Assembly: GCF_001894745.1 (NCBI RefSeq)
Contig: NZ_BBYF01000012.1
Location: 124,001-188,000, forward strand
DNA length: 64,000 nt
Reading direction: 5' to 3'
DNA from: Paenibacillus sp. NAIST15-1
GTDB taxonomy: Bacteria; Bacillota; Bacilli; Paenibacillales; Paenibacillaceae
This document shows positions 25,789 through 33,451 of the stretch, in pieces (position 1 is the first letter of the stretch; every line of letters starts with the position of its first letter). The position numbers and the translations under genes are program-made. The notes below the pieces were generated by a model that did no database searches, was not told the origin of the DNA, and was given only the letters and a program-made list of their open reading frames with translations.

Positions 25789-26967
25789 TTATCTTATCGT
25801 CAATGGCTTGTCTGGAATATGAGTGGTGTCGAACTTAGGAGGATTGAACCAATCTCCCGATGATGCCCATGTGCTATCTAGCGGCACCCATTTCTTCTGT
25901 TCGCTTAGCCAGACCTGATTCCAGGCATGCGGACCATAGCCGCCATTGCCATTGTATCCAAGACCGGTCACAACCTTGACTTGAAGCCCTGAGGAACGAG
26001 CCATAACTGCATACAGACGTGCATAATCGATACATACCCCCTGCTTCGTAGCAAAGGTATCTTCCGGAGTCTGCTCCTTCCAAATCCGCTTCGTCTCGTA
26101 TTGCTTGGCCTTATCCCAATCATACTGAACCCGGGAACCGACCCAATCATACAAGCGTCGCGCCTTCTCTTCATCGGTCGATGCTCCTGCCGTCACATCA
26201 CGCGCGGCTTGCTTCACATCGGAAGAAATCTGATTATCAATGACTTCATATCGTCGCTGCAGAAGTTCTCCGAATTCCTGCCCCATTTGGGAGGTGAAGA
26301 CAGGCAGACTCTCTGTAATTAATGACCCCGCAAGCGGCTCGATCACTTGGTTAGCCACCGTGCGATAAGCAGAAGAGGATTGAATGATATCGCTTGCCTT
26401 CGTAGCAGGCTGAAGGGCAACATATACGAATAACACCATAATAATGATGAAGGCGCGCACACCACCAATTAGCGCACCAATTGCACCACCCGTTAGCCAA
26501 TTGGCCATACGGCTTATCACTTGCATGAACCCTGAGCGAGAAGATGAGCTTCCTTCTTCTTGACTCGCCACAGAAGCCCCGCTCCAGATCAAAGAAACGA
26601 GCCAACCCATTATTCCTCGGACGAGCATATAGATGATGCCGAATAAGATTGCAACGCGCAGCAGTGCGAAGTCCCGTATTCCTGTCACGAAGGTATAATA
26701 GATCTGCTCCCACCAAGCCAGTGCATGGGAGGGTATAACAATATTCCAATCAACGAACTGACGCTGTACCATGGGCGAGAGCCACATCGCAGCAGCGAAG
26801 GACAGGATAAGTGATACAATGGTGCAGGCCGACTGAGCAACAAATAGAAAGAGGTGGCGCATGGACCCCGAAGCGCCTCTCGCCACCCCTTGAACTGCGG
26901 AAAGAAGCACGACCGCAAGCAGTACTAGCGTTATCGCGTTCCATTCCCACTGCAATCCAGTACTCAT
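25789..26967 (-). CDS. Membrane protein with CvpA-like N-terminus and extracellular transglutaminase domain
   Basis: A 392-residue protein. The first 200 residues hold four to five membrane segments with the look of CvpA-family proteins (WNAITLVLLAVVLLSAVQGVARG, then GGAIGALIGGVRAFIIIMVLF). The C-terminal part is a transglutaminase-like domain with a complete triad: Cys312 (QGVCIDYA), His347 (GPHAWNQV) and Asp364 (LDSTWA). The family includes cross-linking enzymes and cell-wall proteases; the reaction is unknown. The start ATG 26967 overlaps the upstream stop as ATGA; the longer frame from 27021 would overlap by 58 bp. The upstream membrane protein is probably its partner. Confidence 0.85.
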   Translation of the reverse strand: MSTGLQWEWNAITLVLLAVVLLSAVQGVARGASGSMRHLFLFVAQSACTIVSLILSFAAAMWLSPMVQRQFVDWNIVIPSHALAWWEQIYYTFVTGIRDFALLRVAILFGIIYMLVRGIMGWLVSLIWSGASVASQEEGSSSSRSGFMQVISRMANWLTGGAIGALIGGVRAFIIIMVLFVYVALQPATKASDIIQSSSAYRTVANQVIEPLAGSLITESLPVFTSQMGQEFGELLQRRYEVIDNQISSDVKQAARDVTAGASTDEEKARRLYDWVGSRVQYDWDKAKQYETKRIWKEQTPEDTFATKQGVCIDYARLYAVMARSSGLQVKVVTGLGYNGNGGYGPHAWNQVWLSEQKKWVPLDSTWASSGDWFNPPKFDTTHIPDKPLTIR

Positions 26968-27404
26968 TTGTTCTGCTTCGCTTCCTTCACGAAATCGCGA
27001 ATCGTATCGTTCATGCTCCATTCACCAAGGGAGACTCCATTGAACGATAATTTCACTTTGTCACTGTTAGGAGTGCCTGTAAGCTCCAAATTCGGCGACT
27101 TGATCGTATAAGTCCCGTCCTCATTGCTCTTGAACGTCGCCTTCTTCGCTTCCTCCATCATGGAGTTCATCGCTTGATCCTTCAGCTTCAGCACAGTCTC
27201 ATCCTTCACTGTCGTCACTACGTTGTTCACGTCGTCCCACGTAATTCCGCTATAGACGGCTACAGCAGCGACAATTACGACGACCAGCGCCCATTTTATC
27301 ATCGTTTTCACGAAACTAACAATTACGAGCAGTACGATGAGTGCGATTAGGAAGACAAGCCAATTTTGCTTAATAAATTCAAACCACATTTCGAGTTGAC
27401 TCAC
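26964..27404 (-). CDS. Small membrane protein coupled to the transglutaminase
   Basis: Not recognised. A protein of about 146 residues with two closely spaced membrane segments (WLVFLIALIVLLVIVSFV and WALVVVIVAAVAVYSGI) followed by a soluble domain of about 90 residues, probably extracellular, with TYTIKSPNLELTGT. The start is uncertain: GTG 27404 has AAAGGGTG nine bases upstream; TTG 27425 and ATG 27389 are alternatives. It is first in the two-gene operon with the transglutaminase, coupled by ATGA. Confidence 0.7.
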   Translation of the reverse strand: MSQLEMWFEFIKQNWLVFLIALIVLLVIVSFVKTMIKWALVVVIVAAVAVYSGITWDDVNNVVTTVKDETVLKLKDQAMNSMMEEAKKATFKSNEDGTYTIKSPNLELTGTPNSDKVKLSFNGVSLGEWSMNDTIRDFVKEAKQNK

Positions 27405-27430
27405 TTCTTCAATCACCCTTTCCAAAGCGT

Positions 27431-27459
27431 ATTATACATCATTCCCATATGATGCAACA
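27431..27459 (-). promoter_or_regulatory. Sigma-A-type promoter of the transglutaminase operon
   Basis: On the minus strand a perfect -10 TATAAT (27436-27431) with TGTTGC 17 bases upstream, in the divergent gap shared with the MFS gene. Confidence 0.5.
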
Positions 27460-27552
27460 GTCAGACCATCTAACATCATTAGCCAAATTCGGGTACTAAG
27501 TTCGTCCGCTAATACGTACAAGTATACCATAGCGATCTGGAGGTGACTTGGC

Positions 27553-28752
27553 TTGCGTTCTGTCTTTTGGCTCTACCTGTTTTTATTCGTTGCGTTTTTC
27601 GATTTGCATGCGCAGTACCCCATTCTGACCCCATTTGCAATCTCTCTTGGTGCTGCTCCATCCTTCATCGGATTAATGATGGGTATGTATTCGTTCACCC
27701 ATCTGCCTGGCAACGTCATGGCCGGTTACGGAGTAGACCGCTTCGGCAGCCGCATCTTCATCGTGTTCAGCCTCATTGGAGCCGGCATTATTCTCATGCT
27801 TCAGGCCCATGTCGTCAACCCATGGCAGCTGCTTATTCTACGTTCTATAAGCGGATTCGTACTCGCGTTCCTCTCCCCTGCTTGCCTGTCTCTGCTTGCA
27901 CGAATGGCACGCGATCATGTTCATCAAGGCAAGTTGATGGCGGGCAATGGGCTCGTCCATACATTGGCTTCTGTTGTCTCTCCTGCCGCTGGCGCTTATC
28001 TCGTGTCCCAAATCGGATTCGTCATGGCGTTCCAAGCGCTGGGCATTGGCCTTATCCTTGTTGGTATGTTGGCATGGCTGTTTATTCAAGATGTTCAAGA
28101 AAGTGAAAGTCCCTCCTCTAAGACGACAGCACCAAGCATCCCTACTTCAACACCAGCTGCAACTTCTGAGCATGCACCTGCTATCCCATGGCGCTTCTAC
28201 TTTATGCCGCTTGCCATTGCCTGCTCGCAGGGCATCTTATTTTTTGAGTTGCCATTTATGGCTGACGCATTAACCTCAATAATGAAAACAGGCGTATTGT
28301 TCTCGGCCATCAGCCTCGGGGCGCTCCTTACCTTAAGCATGTTGTTCTTGAATCAATATTCAGCTTATATGCGCACATGGCTCGGCTCCTTTTCGCTAGC
28401 GATTCTGTTCTTTCTATTGGCAATTCACTGGCCTGTTCCTTTACTTCTCTCCTTATTTCTTATCGGCATGACGAAGGGAATCATTTTACCGGCTTTATCA
28501 GCACATCTCTTGTTGCTGAGCGGCGGGGCCAGATACGGACGAATCTTCTCTATCTTATCGATTGCTTCTTCTATCGGCTCCTTCATTGGACCGATGATTG
28601 CCGGGCAGCTCCGTGGGCAATTATCGCCGTACTTCATCGCATTTCTCGTCCTTATGACAGCCGTTACGCTGCTCCCGCCAGGCAAGCCTACATCGTTAGT
28701 GAAGAAGACTGTCCACAGCACGCGTCCACCTTCGACGAACCCAACTACATAA
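27553..28752 (+). CDS. MFS transporter
   Basis: A 399-residue major facilitator with about 12 membrane segments. The loop 2-3 motif appears as GNVMAGYGVDRFGSR (about 53-67), corresponding to the GxxxDRxGRR signature, and a proline-, serine- and threonine-rich loop near 190-215 separates the halves. Likely a drug or metabolite exporter; the substrate is unknown. The start is TTG 27553 with GGAGGTGA six bases upstream. Divergent from the transglutaminase operon. Confidence 0.85.
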   Translation: MRSVFWLYLFLFVAFFDLHAQYPILTPFAISLGAAPSFIGLMMGMYSFTHLPGNVMAGYGVDRFGSRIFIVFSLIGAGIILMLQAHVVNPWQLLILRSISGFVLAFLSPACLSLLARMARDHVHQGKLMAGNGLVHTLASVVSPAAGAYLVSQIGFVMAFQALGIGLILVGMLAWLFIQDVQESESPSSKTTAPSIPTSTPAATSEHAPAIPWRFYFMPLAIACSQGILFFELPFMADALTSIMKTGVLFSAISLGALLTLSMLFLNQYSAYMRTWLGSFSLAILFFLLAIHWPVPLLLSLFLIGMTKGIILPALSAHLLLLSGGARYGRIFSILSIASSIGSFIGPMIAGQLRGQLSPYFIAFLVLMTAVTLLPPGKPTSLVKKTVHSTRPPSTNPTT

Positions 28753-28807
28753 GAACAAGAGCTGAATGTCCTGTCCCGGCATCTTGATGCCTTCACATGG
28801 TTTGCGC

Positions 28808-28826
28808 CCATATTCCCAAATATGGG
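28808..28826. repeat. Short hairpin after the MFS gene
   Basis: CCCATATT and AATATGGG form an 8-bp stem with a 3-base loop in the gap after the MFS gene. Without a T-run it is not a clear terminator. Confidence 0.4.
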
Positions 28827-28838
28827 TGAATACACAGA

Positions 28839-28867
28839 ACAGGATAATTCCGCGAACATACTATAAT
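28839..28867 (+). promoter_or_regulatory. Sigma-K-like promoter (overlapping a sigma-A -10)
   Basis: AC, exactly 16 bases, then CATACTATA matches the sigma-K consensus AC-N16/17-CATANNNTA. A TATAAT hexamer overlaps at 28862-28867, so vegetative transcription is also possible. It lies about 40 bp upstream of the small hydrophobic peptide gene. Confidence 0.55.
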
Positions 28868-28905
28868 GATGAGAAATGACTACCGACGAAAGCAGGTGAA
28901 CCTAG

Positions 28906-29034
28906 TTGGGGTATTATACTGAGCCTGGCGGTGGGCCAGAGCTAGCGTTCGGCGCACGTTTCTGGACAATAACCACCGTAATTCTCGCCCTGTTCATCCT
29001 GCTCGTCATCATTCTGCGTGCTCCTCTGCTGTAA
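28906..29034 (+). CDS. 42-residue single-pass hydrophobic protein (YjcZ-like)
   Basis: A 42-residue peptide: a Gly/Tyr/Pro-rich start (MGYYTEPGGGPELAFG) followed by one membrane helix (TITTVILALFILLVIIL). It is shaped like the YjcZ-type sporulation peptides of Bacillus (glycine-rich head, FILLxII core), without clear homology. TTG 28906 is placed by AGGTGA six bases upstream. The sigma-K-like promoter upstream and the hairpin at 29061 frame it as its own unit, probably expressed in the late mother cell. Confidence 0.65.
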   Translation: MGYYTEPGGGPELAFGARFWTITTVILALFILLVIILRAPLL

Positions 29035-29060
29035 CCCCCCATCTTGCTCTCTCCTTATAC

Positions 29061-29087
29061 GGCTTGCCTCCGGGCAAGCCAATTTTG
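29061..29087 (+). terminator. Terminator after the 42-residue peptide
   Basis: GGCTTGCC and GGCAAGCC form a strong stem followed by AATTTT, 26 bp after the stop codon. Confidence 0.65.
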
Positions 29088-29226
29088 TCATGCGCTTCTC
29101 GTTTCATCACCGCAATGGATTTCATCATTCGTGGTACACTATTGATAATGGGAGAATTACTGGCCGGATCATTTCCATCAGATTCGGAATGCTGCCCGTA
29201 CCGCATAGAGGAAGAAGGTGAACACG

Positions 29227-29577
29227 ATGGAAATCGCTCTCATCGTAGAAGGCAAAAACGATCGCAGCCGCTTGCGAAAGCTGTTGGCTGACAAAGTTGA
29301 CATCATGTGCACATATGGGACATTGAATACCGATCGCACAGAAAAACTGCGTAAACAGGTTGGAGATAAGCCCGTATACTTATTTATGGATAATGACTCT
29401 TCTGGGAAACGCATTCGAGCTATTCTGCGAGATACGTTCCCGGATGCAGATCATCTCTATACGCGCCGAGGATATGCTGGAGTAGAAGGTACGCCAGATG
29501 AGTATTTAATCCAACAATTAGAAAAAGCGGGGTTAGACGAATACATCGTGTATCCGGATCTTCCCCCGCTTACCTAA
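29227..29577 (+). CDS. Toprim domain protein (YusF-like)
   Basis: A 116-residue protein that is essentially one Toprim domain. The conserved Glu is in ALIVEGKND near the N-terminus and the metal-binding Asp pair in FMDNDSSGKR, as in RNase M5 and small Toprim proteins such as YusF. It may be a Mg-dependent nuclease; the activity is unknown. ATG 29227 is chosen because AAGGTGA lies five bases upstream; the GTG at 29218 overlaps that site. The gene ends 4 bp from the convergent SCO1 gene. Confidence 0.85.
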   Translation: MEIALIVEGKNDRSRLRKLLADKVDIMCTYGTLNTDRTEKLRKQVGDKPVYLFMDNDSSGKRIRAILRDTFPDADHLYTRRGYAGVEGTPDEYLIQQLEKAGLDEYIVYPDLPPLT

Positions 29578-29581
29578 TCTC

Positions 29582-30181
29582 TTATTTAATTAATTTCATG
29601 ACATCTTCCGCAATGATTTCAGGCGTTGTTCGCTCCCGATCATTCGCGTTATACGCTTTGCGAATATTACCCTTCTGATCGACTAGAGTGATGACATTGA
29701 GATGCGTAAAGTTGCCATCCTGATCCTTCATCACAGCAGAGTCCAGCGCTGGCATCATGTTGGCCACGTCCTCTTCTTTTCCGCGAAGGAAATACCAGCC
29801 TGAGTAGTCAGCGTTGAATTTCTGCGACCACGTCTTAATCGCATCCATCGTATCCCGCTCCGGATCGAAGGAGATGGATACGATACCTGCCTCTTTACCA
29901 AATACGCCTTTCTCCTGCAGTAAAGTCTGTACTTCAGACAGCATAAATGTCGTCGGCGGACAGACGTCCGGACAATTCGTGAAATAGAAATAGAAGAGCC
30001 TTACCTTCCCGTTCGTACTATCAAGACTTACTGTGCTTCCATCCACATTCTGCATAGAAAAATCCGGTGCCTTCTTGAAATCTTCACGCGGCCAGTATAA
30101 CCAAGCAGCAATAATTGCAAATACCACAACCAGTGACATTAAGAAGATTTGCAAAGAATACTTCTTCGCCCATTGAGACAT
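29582..30181 (-). CDS. SCO1/SenC family copper chaperone
   Basis: A 199-residue membrane-anchored thioredoxin-fold protein. One N-terminal helix (IFLMSLVVVFAIIAAWLYW) anchors the outward-facing domain. The copper ligands are present: Cys70 and Cys74 in NCPDVC, and His160 in FTHLNVITLVD. It delivers copper to the CuA centre of cytochrome c oxidase. The haem O synthase gene lies 70 bp upstream on the same strand, consistent with joint oxidase assembly. ATG 30181 has GGGAGG 8 bases upstream. Confidence 0.93.
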   Translation of the reverse strand: MSQWAKKYSLQIFLMSLVVVFAIIAAWLYWPREDFKKAPDFSMQNVDGSTVSLDSTNGKVRLFYFYFTNCPDVCPPTTFMLSEVQTLLQEKGVFGKEAGIVSISFDPERDTMDAIKTWSQKFNADYSGWYFLRGKEEDVANMMPALDSAVMKDQDGNFTHLNVITLVDQKGNIRKAYNANDRERTTPEIIAEDVMKLIK

Positions 30182-30251
30182 CGTCTGTTCCTCCCGTTAC
30201 ACTCCCTTTAGTGGTCAGGCTGAATTCCAATTAACTCGATTTGATGCGATA

Positions 30252-31184
30252 TTACATTTTCCCCATCGTATCCAAGACAAGAATGAACAAGTGCAGCAAT
30301 AACCAGTTAATCGAAAACAAGAAGTTGCGCTTCGCCCAAGCTTCATTGTCCTTCGCCTTGAAGCCCGAGATGCAAATATACAGCCAAATCACATTAAGAA
30401 TGGTTCCTAATACCCCGTAAATCCAGCTTACATAGCCGTACGAATAGAACAGCCAAGTAACCGGCAGAAGCAGCACAACATACGGGATCATTTGCTTCTT
30501 CGTCCGCTCGATTCCTTTGACTACGGGAAGCAGCGGGTATCCAGCGGCACGATATTCTTCAACACGTCGAATGCCTAGCGCCCAGAAGTGAGGCGGCTGC
30601 CACAGGAATAGAATGAGGAACAACAGGATAGCCCCTTCATCCACTTGACCTGTCACAGATGTATACCCCATAACGGGTGGCATTGCTCCCGAAATGGCCC
30701 CAACAGAGGTGCTCCATGTCGATGTTCGCTTCAACCATAATGTATAAATGACTACATAAACAAACATGCCCAGAACGCCAAACCATCCTGTCAATGGATT
30801 GGTCATCAGGAACAAGACCGACAGACCTGCAATACCAAGAATAATGGCATACCAGAGCACAACATTCGGCTGTAAACGTCCCGTAGGAAGCGATCGATTG
30901 CGCGTACGTTCCATTTTCATATCGAAATCTCGATCAAAATAGTTGTTGAACACGCATGAGGACGACATCGTAAGTGCGGTACCAATTATCATCCACAGCA
31001 AGGTCATCCACGGAATATCCCATTTGGCTGCCACCCAAAACCCTGTGAATGCAGCCATTAAGTTGGAGCGAATAATGCCCGGCTTCGTTAACTGAACAAA
31101 CTCTTTCCATAATTCGACCCGCACCGGTTCCGGCGATAGCGGGATAGAGTCGGAAGGAGTCTGGTACGTATATTGTTTATCCAA
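30252..31184 (-). CDS. ctaB: Protohaem IX farnesyltransferase (haem O synthase)
   Basis: A 310-residue UbiA-family membrane prenyltransferase with about nine helices. The first Asp-rich motif is NNYFDRDFDMKMERTRNR, followed by SLPTGR, the CtaB/CyoE signature. It farnesylates haem B to haem O for haem-copper oxidases. The longest frame starts at TTG 31217 without a ribosome site; TTG 31184, after AAGGAGG, is preferred although the spacing of 11 is long, and an ATT codon directly before it is also possible. Neighbouring SCO1 supports the role. Confidence 0.93.
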   Translation of the reverse strand: MDKQYTYQTPSDSIPLSPEPVRVELWKEFVQLTKPGIIRSNLMAAFTGFWVAAKWDIPWMTLLWMIIGTALTMSSSCVFNNYFDRDFDMKMERTRNRSLPTGRLQPNVVLWYAIILGIAGLSVLFLMTNPLTGWFGVLGMFVYVVIYTLWLKRTSTWSTSVGAISGAMPPVMGYTSVTGQVDEGAILLFLILFLWQPPHFWALGIRRVEEYRAAGYPLLPVVKGIERTKKQMIPYVVLLLPVTWLFYSYGYVSWIYGVLGTILNVIWLYICISGFKAKDNEAWAKRNFLFSINWLLLHLFILVLDTMGKM

Positions 31185-31350
31185 AATGACCTGTTCCTCC
31201 TTGTGTTGTACAAACAAGAGCAGAAACTTTGTGTTTCCGCTGTAATTTTCATCATATCAAAAACGTCCAATTGCTGACAATGTCTCGTAGCATCGTTCAT
31301 CATTTTGACAATCTATTGGATCTTCCTCACAATAGCGTATGTGGCTATAC

Positions 31351-31635
31351 TTATTTGGAAATTGATGCGAACTCCCAGATATGCAATTTGGATCTGCCGC
31401 CAGGAATGCAAGCGGTAATAACGTCCCATTCACTTGTTTCCTCCAGACGAATCCGTCTTAGCTGCAAATACTCTTCGTGTGTGGTATCCATCCACTGCTC
31501 CACGAATACGTTAGGTTGGTCAGTTCCTTCATATAATACGACTTGAGGAAATGGCCGCAGGCGCTCTGTAATCTGTTCTAAATATGCTTCTCGCTTGTCC
31601 GGATCAATTCGATACTCGACAAATATAATGTTCAT
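31351..31635 (-). CDS. Small dimeric alpha/beta-barrel-like protein
   Basis: A 94-residue protein beginning MNIIFVEYRIDPDKREAYLE, followed by RPFPQVVLYEGTDQPNVFVEQW. This beta-alpha-beta-beta pattern with a central EQW is typical of ABM-like dimeric alpha/beta-barrel proteins. Function is unknown and the family call is by pattern only. ATG 31635 follows AGGGGG. It sits upstream of ctaB and divergent from the YfhP-like gene. Confidence 0.7.
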   Translation of the reverse strand: MNIIFVEYRIDPDKREAYLEQITERLRPFPQVVLYEGTDQPNVFVEQWMDTTHEEYLQLRRIRLEETSEWDVITACIPGGRSKLHIWEFASISK

Positions 31636-31748
31636 GGTTGATTCCCCCTCTTTCTTATGTTGCCCCCACTGAATCCTTCTTGTGAATTGTACTCATGAGT
31701 CATATTCTGGTACATAATTGCTCACAATACAAGAGGGTGATTACGAAT

Positions 31749-32732
31749 ATGGATACAAGCACACATGCTGTTATTGGATTGGGGCTTGCCGGACTCTCAC
31801 ACATTGATCCTGCCGTCATGACCCATCCTGCCACGGCTTCGGCCGTCTTCTTCAGTGTTCTGCTCGGATCACAGGCTCCAGACGCGGATGTTGCACTCAA
31901 GCTGAAGGACAACACCACCTATATTCGTCAGCATCGAGGCATCTCACATTCCATCCCGATGCTGCCAATATGGGCACTGCTTATCGCAGGTCTAATGACT
32001 TTGCTGAACAAGGGTGCCTTGTTCTGGCACGTTCTGCTCTGGACCGCTCTCGCCGTAGTCATACACGTCATTACTGATCTGTGTAATGCCTATGGAACCC
32101 AAGCGGCGTGGCCTGTTACAGACAAATGGCTGTCCTTTGACTTCATCTCGCTGTTCGATCCGATTATTTTCTCTTCCCACCTCGTAGCTGTAGCATTGTG
32201 GGGATTGGGTGTCTTGTCACCAAGAATGGTATTTCCCGTGCTGTATGCGCTGCTCCTTGTGTACTTCTTATGGAGGGCATCTGTACACAAGAAGCTTAAG
32301 GATCAGATGCTGCTCTTCGATGAAGAGTACGTCCATTCGGACACGTATACACTTATTCCGACCGTATCGCTATCCAGATGGAATGTAGTCAAGCCTCTTC
32401 CAGAAGGGGCATACCGAATCGGGAACTGGAATCACAATCGTCTCCATTGGACAGAGACGGCCTACTGCGATAAGCATCCAGCAGTAGAAGCTTCCAAGGA
32501 GCACCCTGCTGTAGAAGCGCTCCTGTACATTTCACGCTACGCTTGTGCAACGGTAGAGCCAACCGGTTATGGATATGCCGTTCGCTGGGCCGATGTCAGG
32601 TATAGGCATCGCAAGCAATTCCCCCTCGTTGCTGTCGTCATGATGAACGCCAAGTATGAGACGCTTGATTATTTCGTAGGCTGGCTAAGCAAAACTCACT
32701 CCGGCAAGCATTTTGGATTGGAATACGAATAG
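31749..32732 (+). CDS. YfhP/YdjM-like membrane-bound metal-dependent hydrolase
   Basis: A 327-residue protein of the DUF457/LexA-binding membrane hydrolase family. The N-terminal membrane part carries the conserved residues in MDTSTHAVIGLGLA, GSQAPDAD and HRGISHS, a His/Asp set proposed to bind metal, then HVITDLCNAYGT. A C-terminal soluble domain of about 130 residues follows. In B. subtilis YfhP represses a lipid-related gene; a direct role here is unproven. ATG 31749 has AGAGGGTGA upstream; the frame extends 18 codons further. Residues around 242-256 contain HPAVEA twice, separated by SKE. Confidence 0.85.
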   Translation: MDTSTHAVIGLGLAGLSHIDPAVMTHPATASAVFFSVLLGSQAPDADVALKLKDNTTYIRQHRGISHSIPMLPIWALLIAGLMTLLNKGALFWHVLLWTALAVVIHVITDLCNAYGTQAAWPVTDKWLSFDFISLFDPIIFSSHLVAVALWGLGVLSPRMVFPVLYALLLVYFLWRASVHKKLKDQMLLFDEEYVHSDTYTLIPTVSLSRWNVVKPLPEGAYRIGNWNHNRLHWTETAYCDKHPAVEASKEHPAVEALLYISRYACATVEPTGYGYAVRWADVRYRHRKQFPLVAVVMMNAKYETLDYFVGWLSKTHSGKHFGLEYE

Positions 32733-32757
32733 AAACGGCGTGTAAGGGCACTTAGAA

Positions 32758-32809
32758 GAAGAAGGTACAGGGAATCTGTGAAGACAGGATCCACTGTACC
32801 TTCTTTTTT
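32758..32809 (+). terminator. Terminator after the YfhP-like gene
   Basis: AGAAGGTACAG and CTGTACCTTCT form an 11-bp stem followed by six T residues. Confidence 0.92.
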
Positions 32810-32842
32810 GGCCAAATGCTGTTGATGCTCACTTTTCATAAT

Positions 32843-32870
32843 AAAAGGCTACCCCGCGCGCAGGGTAGCC
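32843..32870 (-). terminator. Terminator of the first SASP gene
   Basis: GGCTACCC and GGGTAGCC pair across an 8-base GC-rich loop, followed by TTTT on the minus strand, 20 bp after the SASP stop. Confidence 0.85.
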
Positions 32871-32890
32871 AAATCATTAGTGCATTTCGA

Positions 32891-33109
32891 TTAGCGGGAA
32901 CCGCCGGAAAGCGATTGTTGTGCCATTTGCACCAAACGCTTCGTCATGTATCCCCCGATAGAACCGGTATCACGGGAAGTGTAGTTCCCGTAGTAGCCGT
33001 CTTGTGGAATTGGAACGCCCAATTCCTGAGCAATTTCGTATTTCATTTGCTGCAATGCAGCAGTAGCTTGAGGAACAACCAAGTTGTTGGAACCAGAACG
33101 ATTAGACAT
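32891..33109 (-). CDS. Alpha/beta-type small acid-soluble spore protein
   Basis: A 72-residue DNA-binding spore protein. It has the conserved core [20 protein letters not shown] and the GPR protease site within YEIAQELGV, followed by [20 protein letters not shown]. It coats forespore DNA and confers UV and heat resistance. ATG 33109 follows AAAGGAG. The upstream region has no convincing sigma-G -10 element. The second SASP at 36143 is about 85% identical by eye in the shared core. Confidence 0.96.
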   Translation of the reverse strand: MSNRSGSNNLVVPQATAALQQMKYEIAQELGVPIPQDGYYGNYTSRDTGSIGGYMTKRLVQMAQQSLSGGSR

Positions 33110-33229
33110 AGGTGAATCTCCTTTCGCAATTAGGCGCTTCTAGTTGTGCAAGCTTGCAAACTTATTTTATCCGGCCTGCAAAATGTTATACTTATCTGTA
33201 ACATTATTTTGCGAAAAGGAGTCTTCCCC

Positions 33230-33436
33230 ATGAACAAATGGTTATCACTATGGTTCGCATGCTCTTCCATCGCCCTGCTGATCGCAACAGCGATCTCCAT
33301 CAGCCAAAGTGTCTGGCTTGCTCTTCTCTTTACCATACTTGCTATCGTGAATATGGGATGCGGCTTCATTGTGAAGGCCAAGCTTCGTCGGCGAAGCTTG
33401 GCCCAACAAGATCATACAGCAGGCAAGCAGGCTTAA
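33230..33436 (+). CDS. DUF5325 (YlaF-like) small membrane protein
   Basis: A 68-residue protein with two membrane segments (LWFACSSIALLIATAI and WLALLFTILAIVNMGCGFIV) and a basic tail KAKLRRRS. Its size and topology resemble B. subtilis YlaF (DUF5325), of unknown function. The start ATG 33230 has AAGGAG 8 bases upstream. It is divergent from the SASP gene and convergent with trpS. A perfect 12-bp hairpin is embedded in its 3' end (33376-33403). Confidence 0.75.
   Translation: MNKWLSLWFACSSIALLIATAISISQSVWLALLFTILAIVNMGCGFIVKAKLRRRSLAQQDHTAGKQA
33376..33403. repeat. Perfect 12-bp hairpin inside the DUF5325 gene end
   Basis: GGCCAAGCTTCG and CGAAGCTTGGCC are perfect inverted arms around a TCGG loop, within the last codons of the gene and 49 bp from the convergent trpS stop. 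There is no T-run on either strand. Confidence 0.7.
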
Positions 33437-33451
33437 CAAATCGTCCTAGAT

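Noticed and set aside
33110..33200. Sigma-G promoter for the first SASP
   Set aside because: GTATA and GATAAAA are present but with 15-16 base spacing and a poor -10, so I did not call it.
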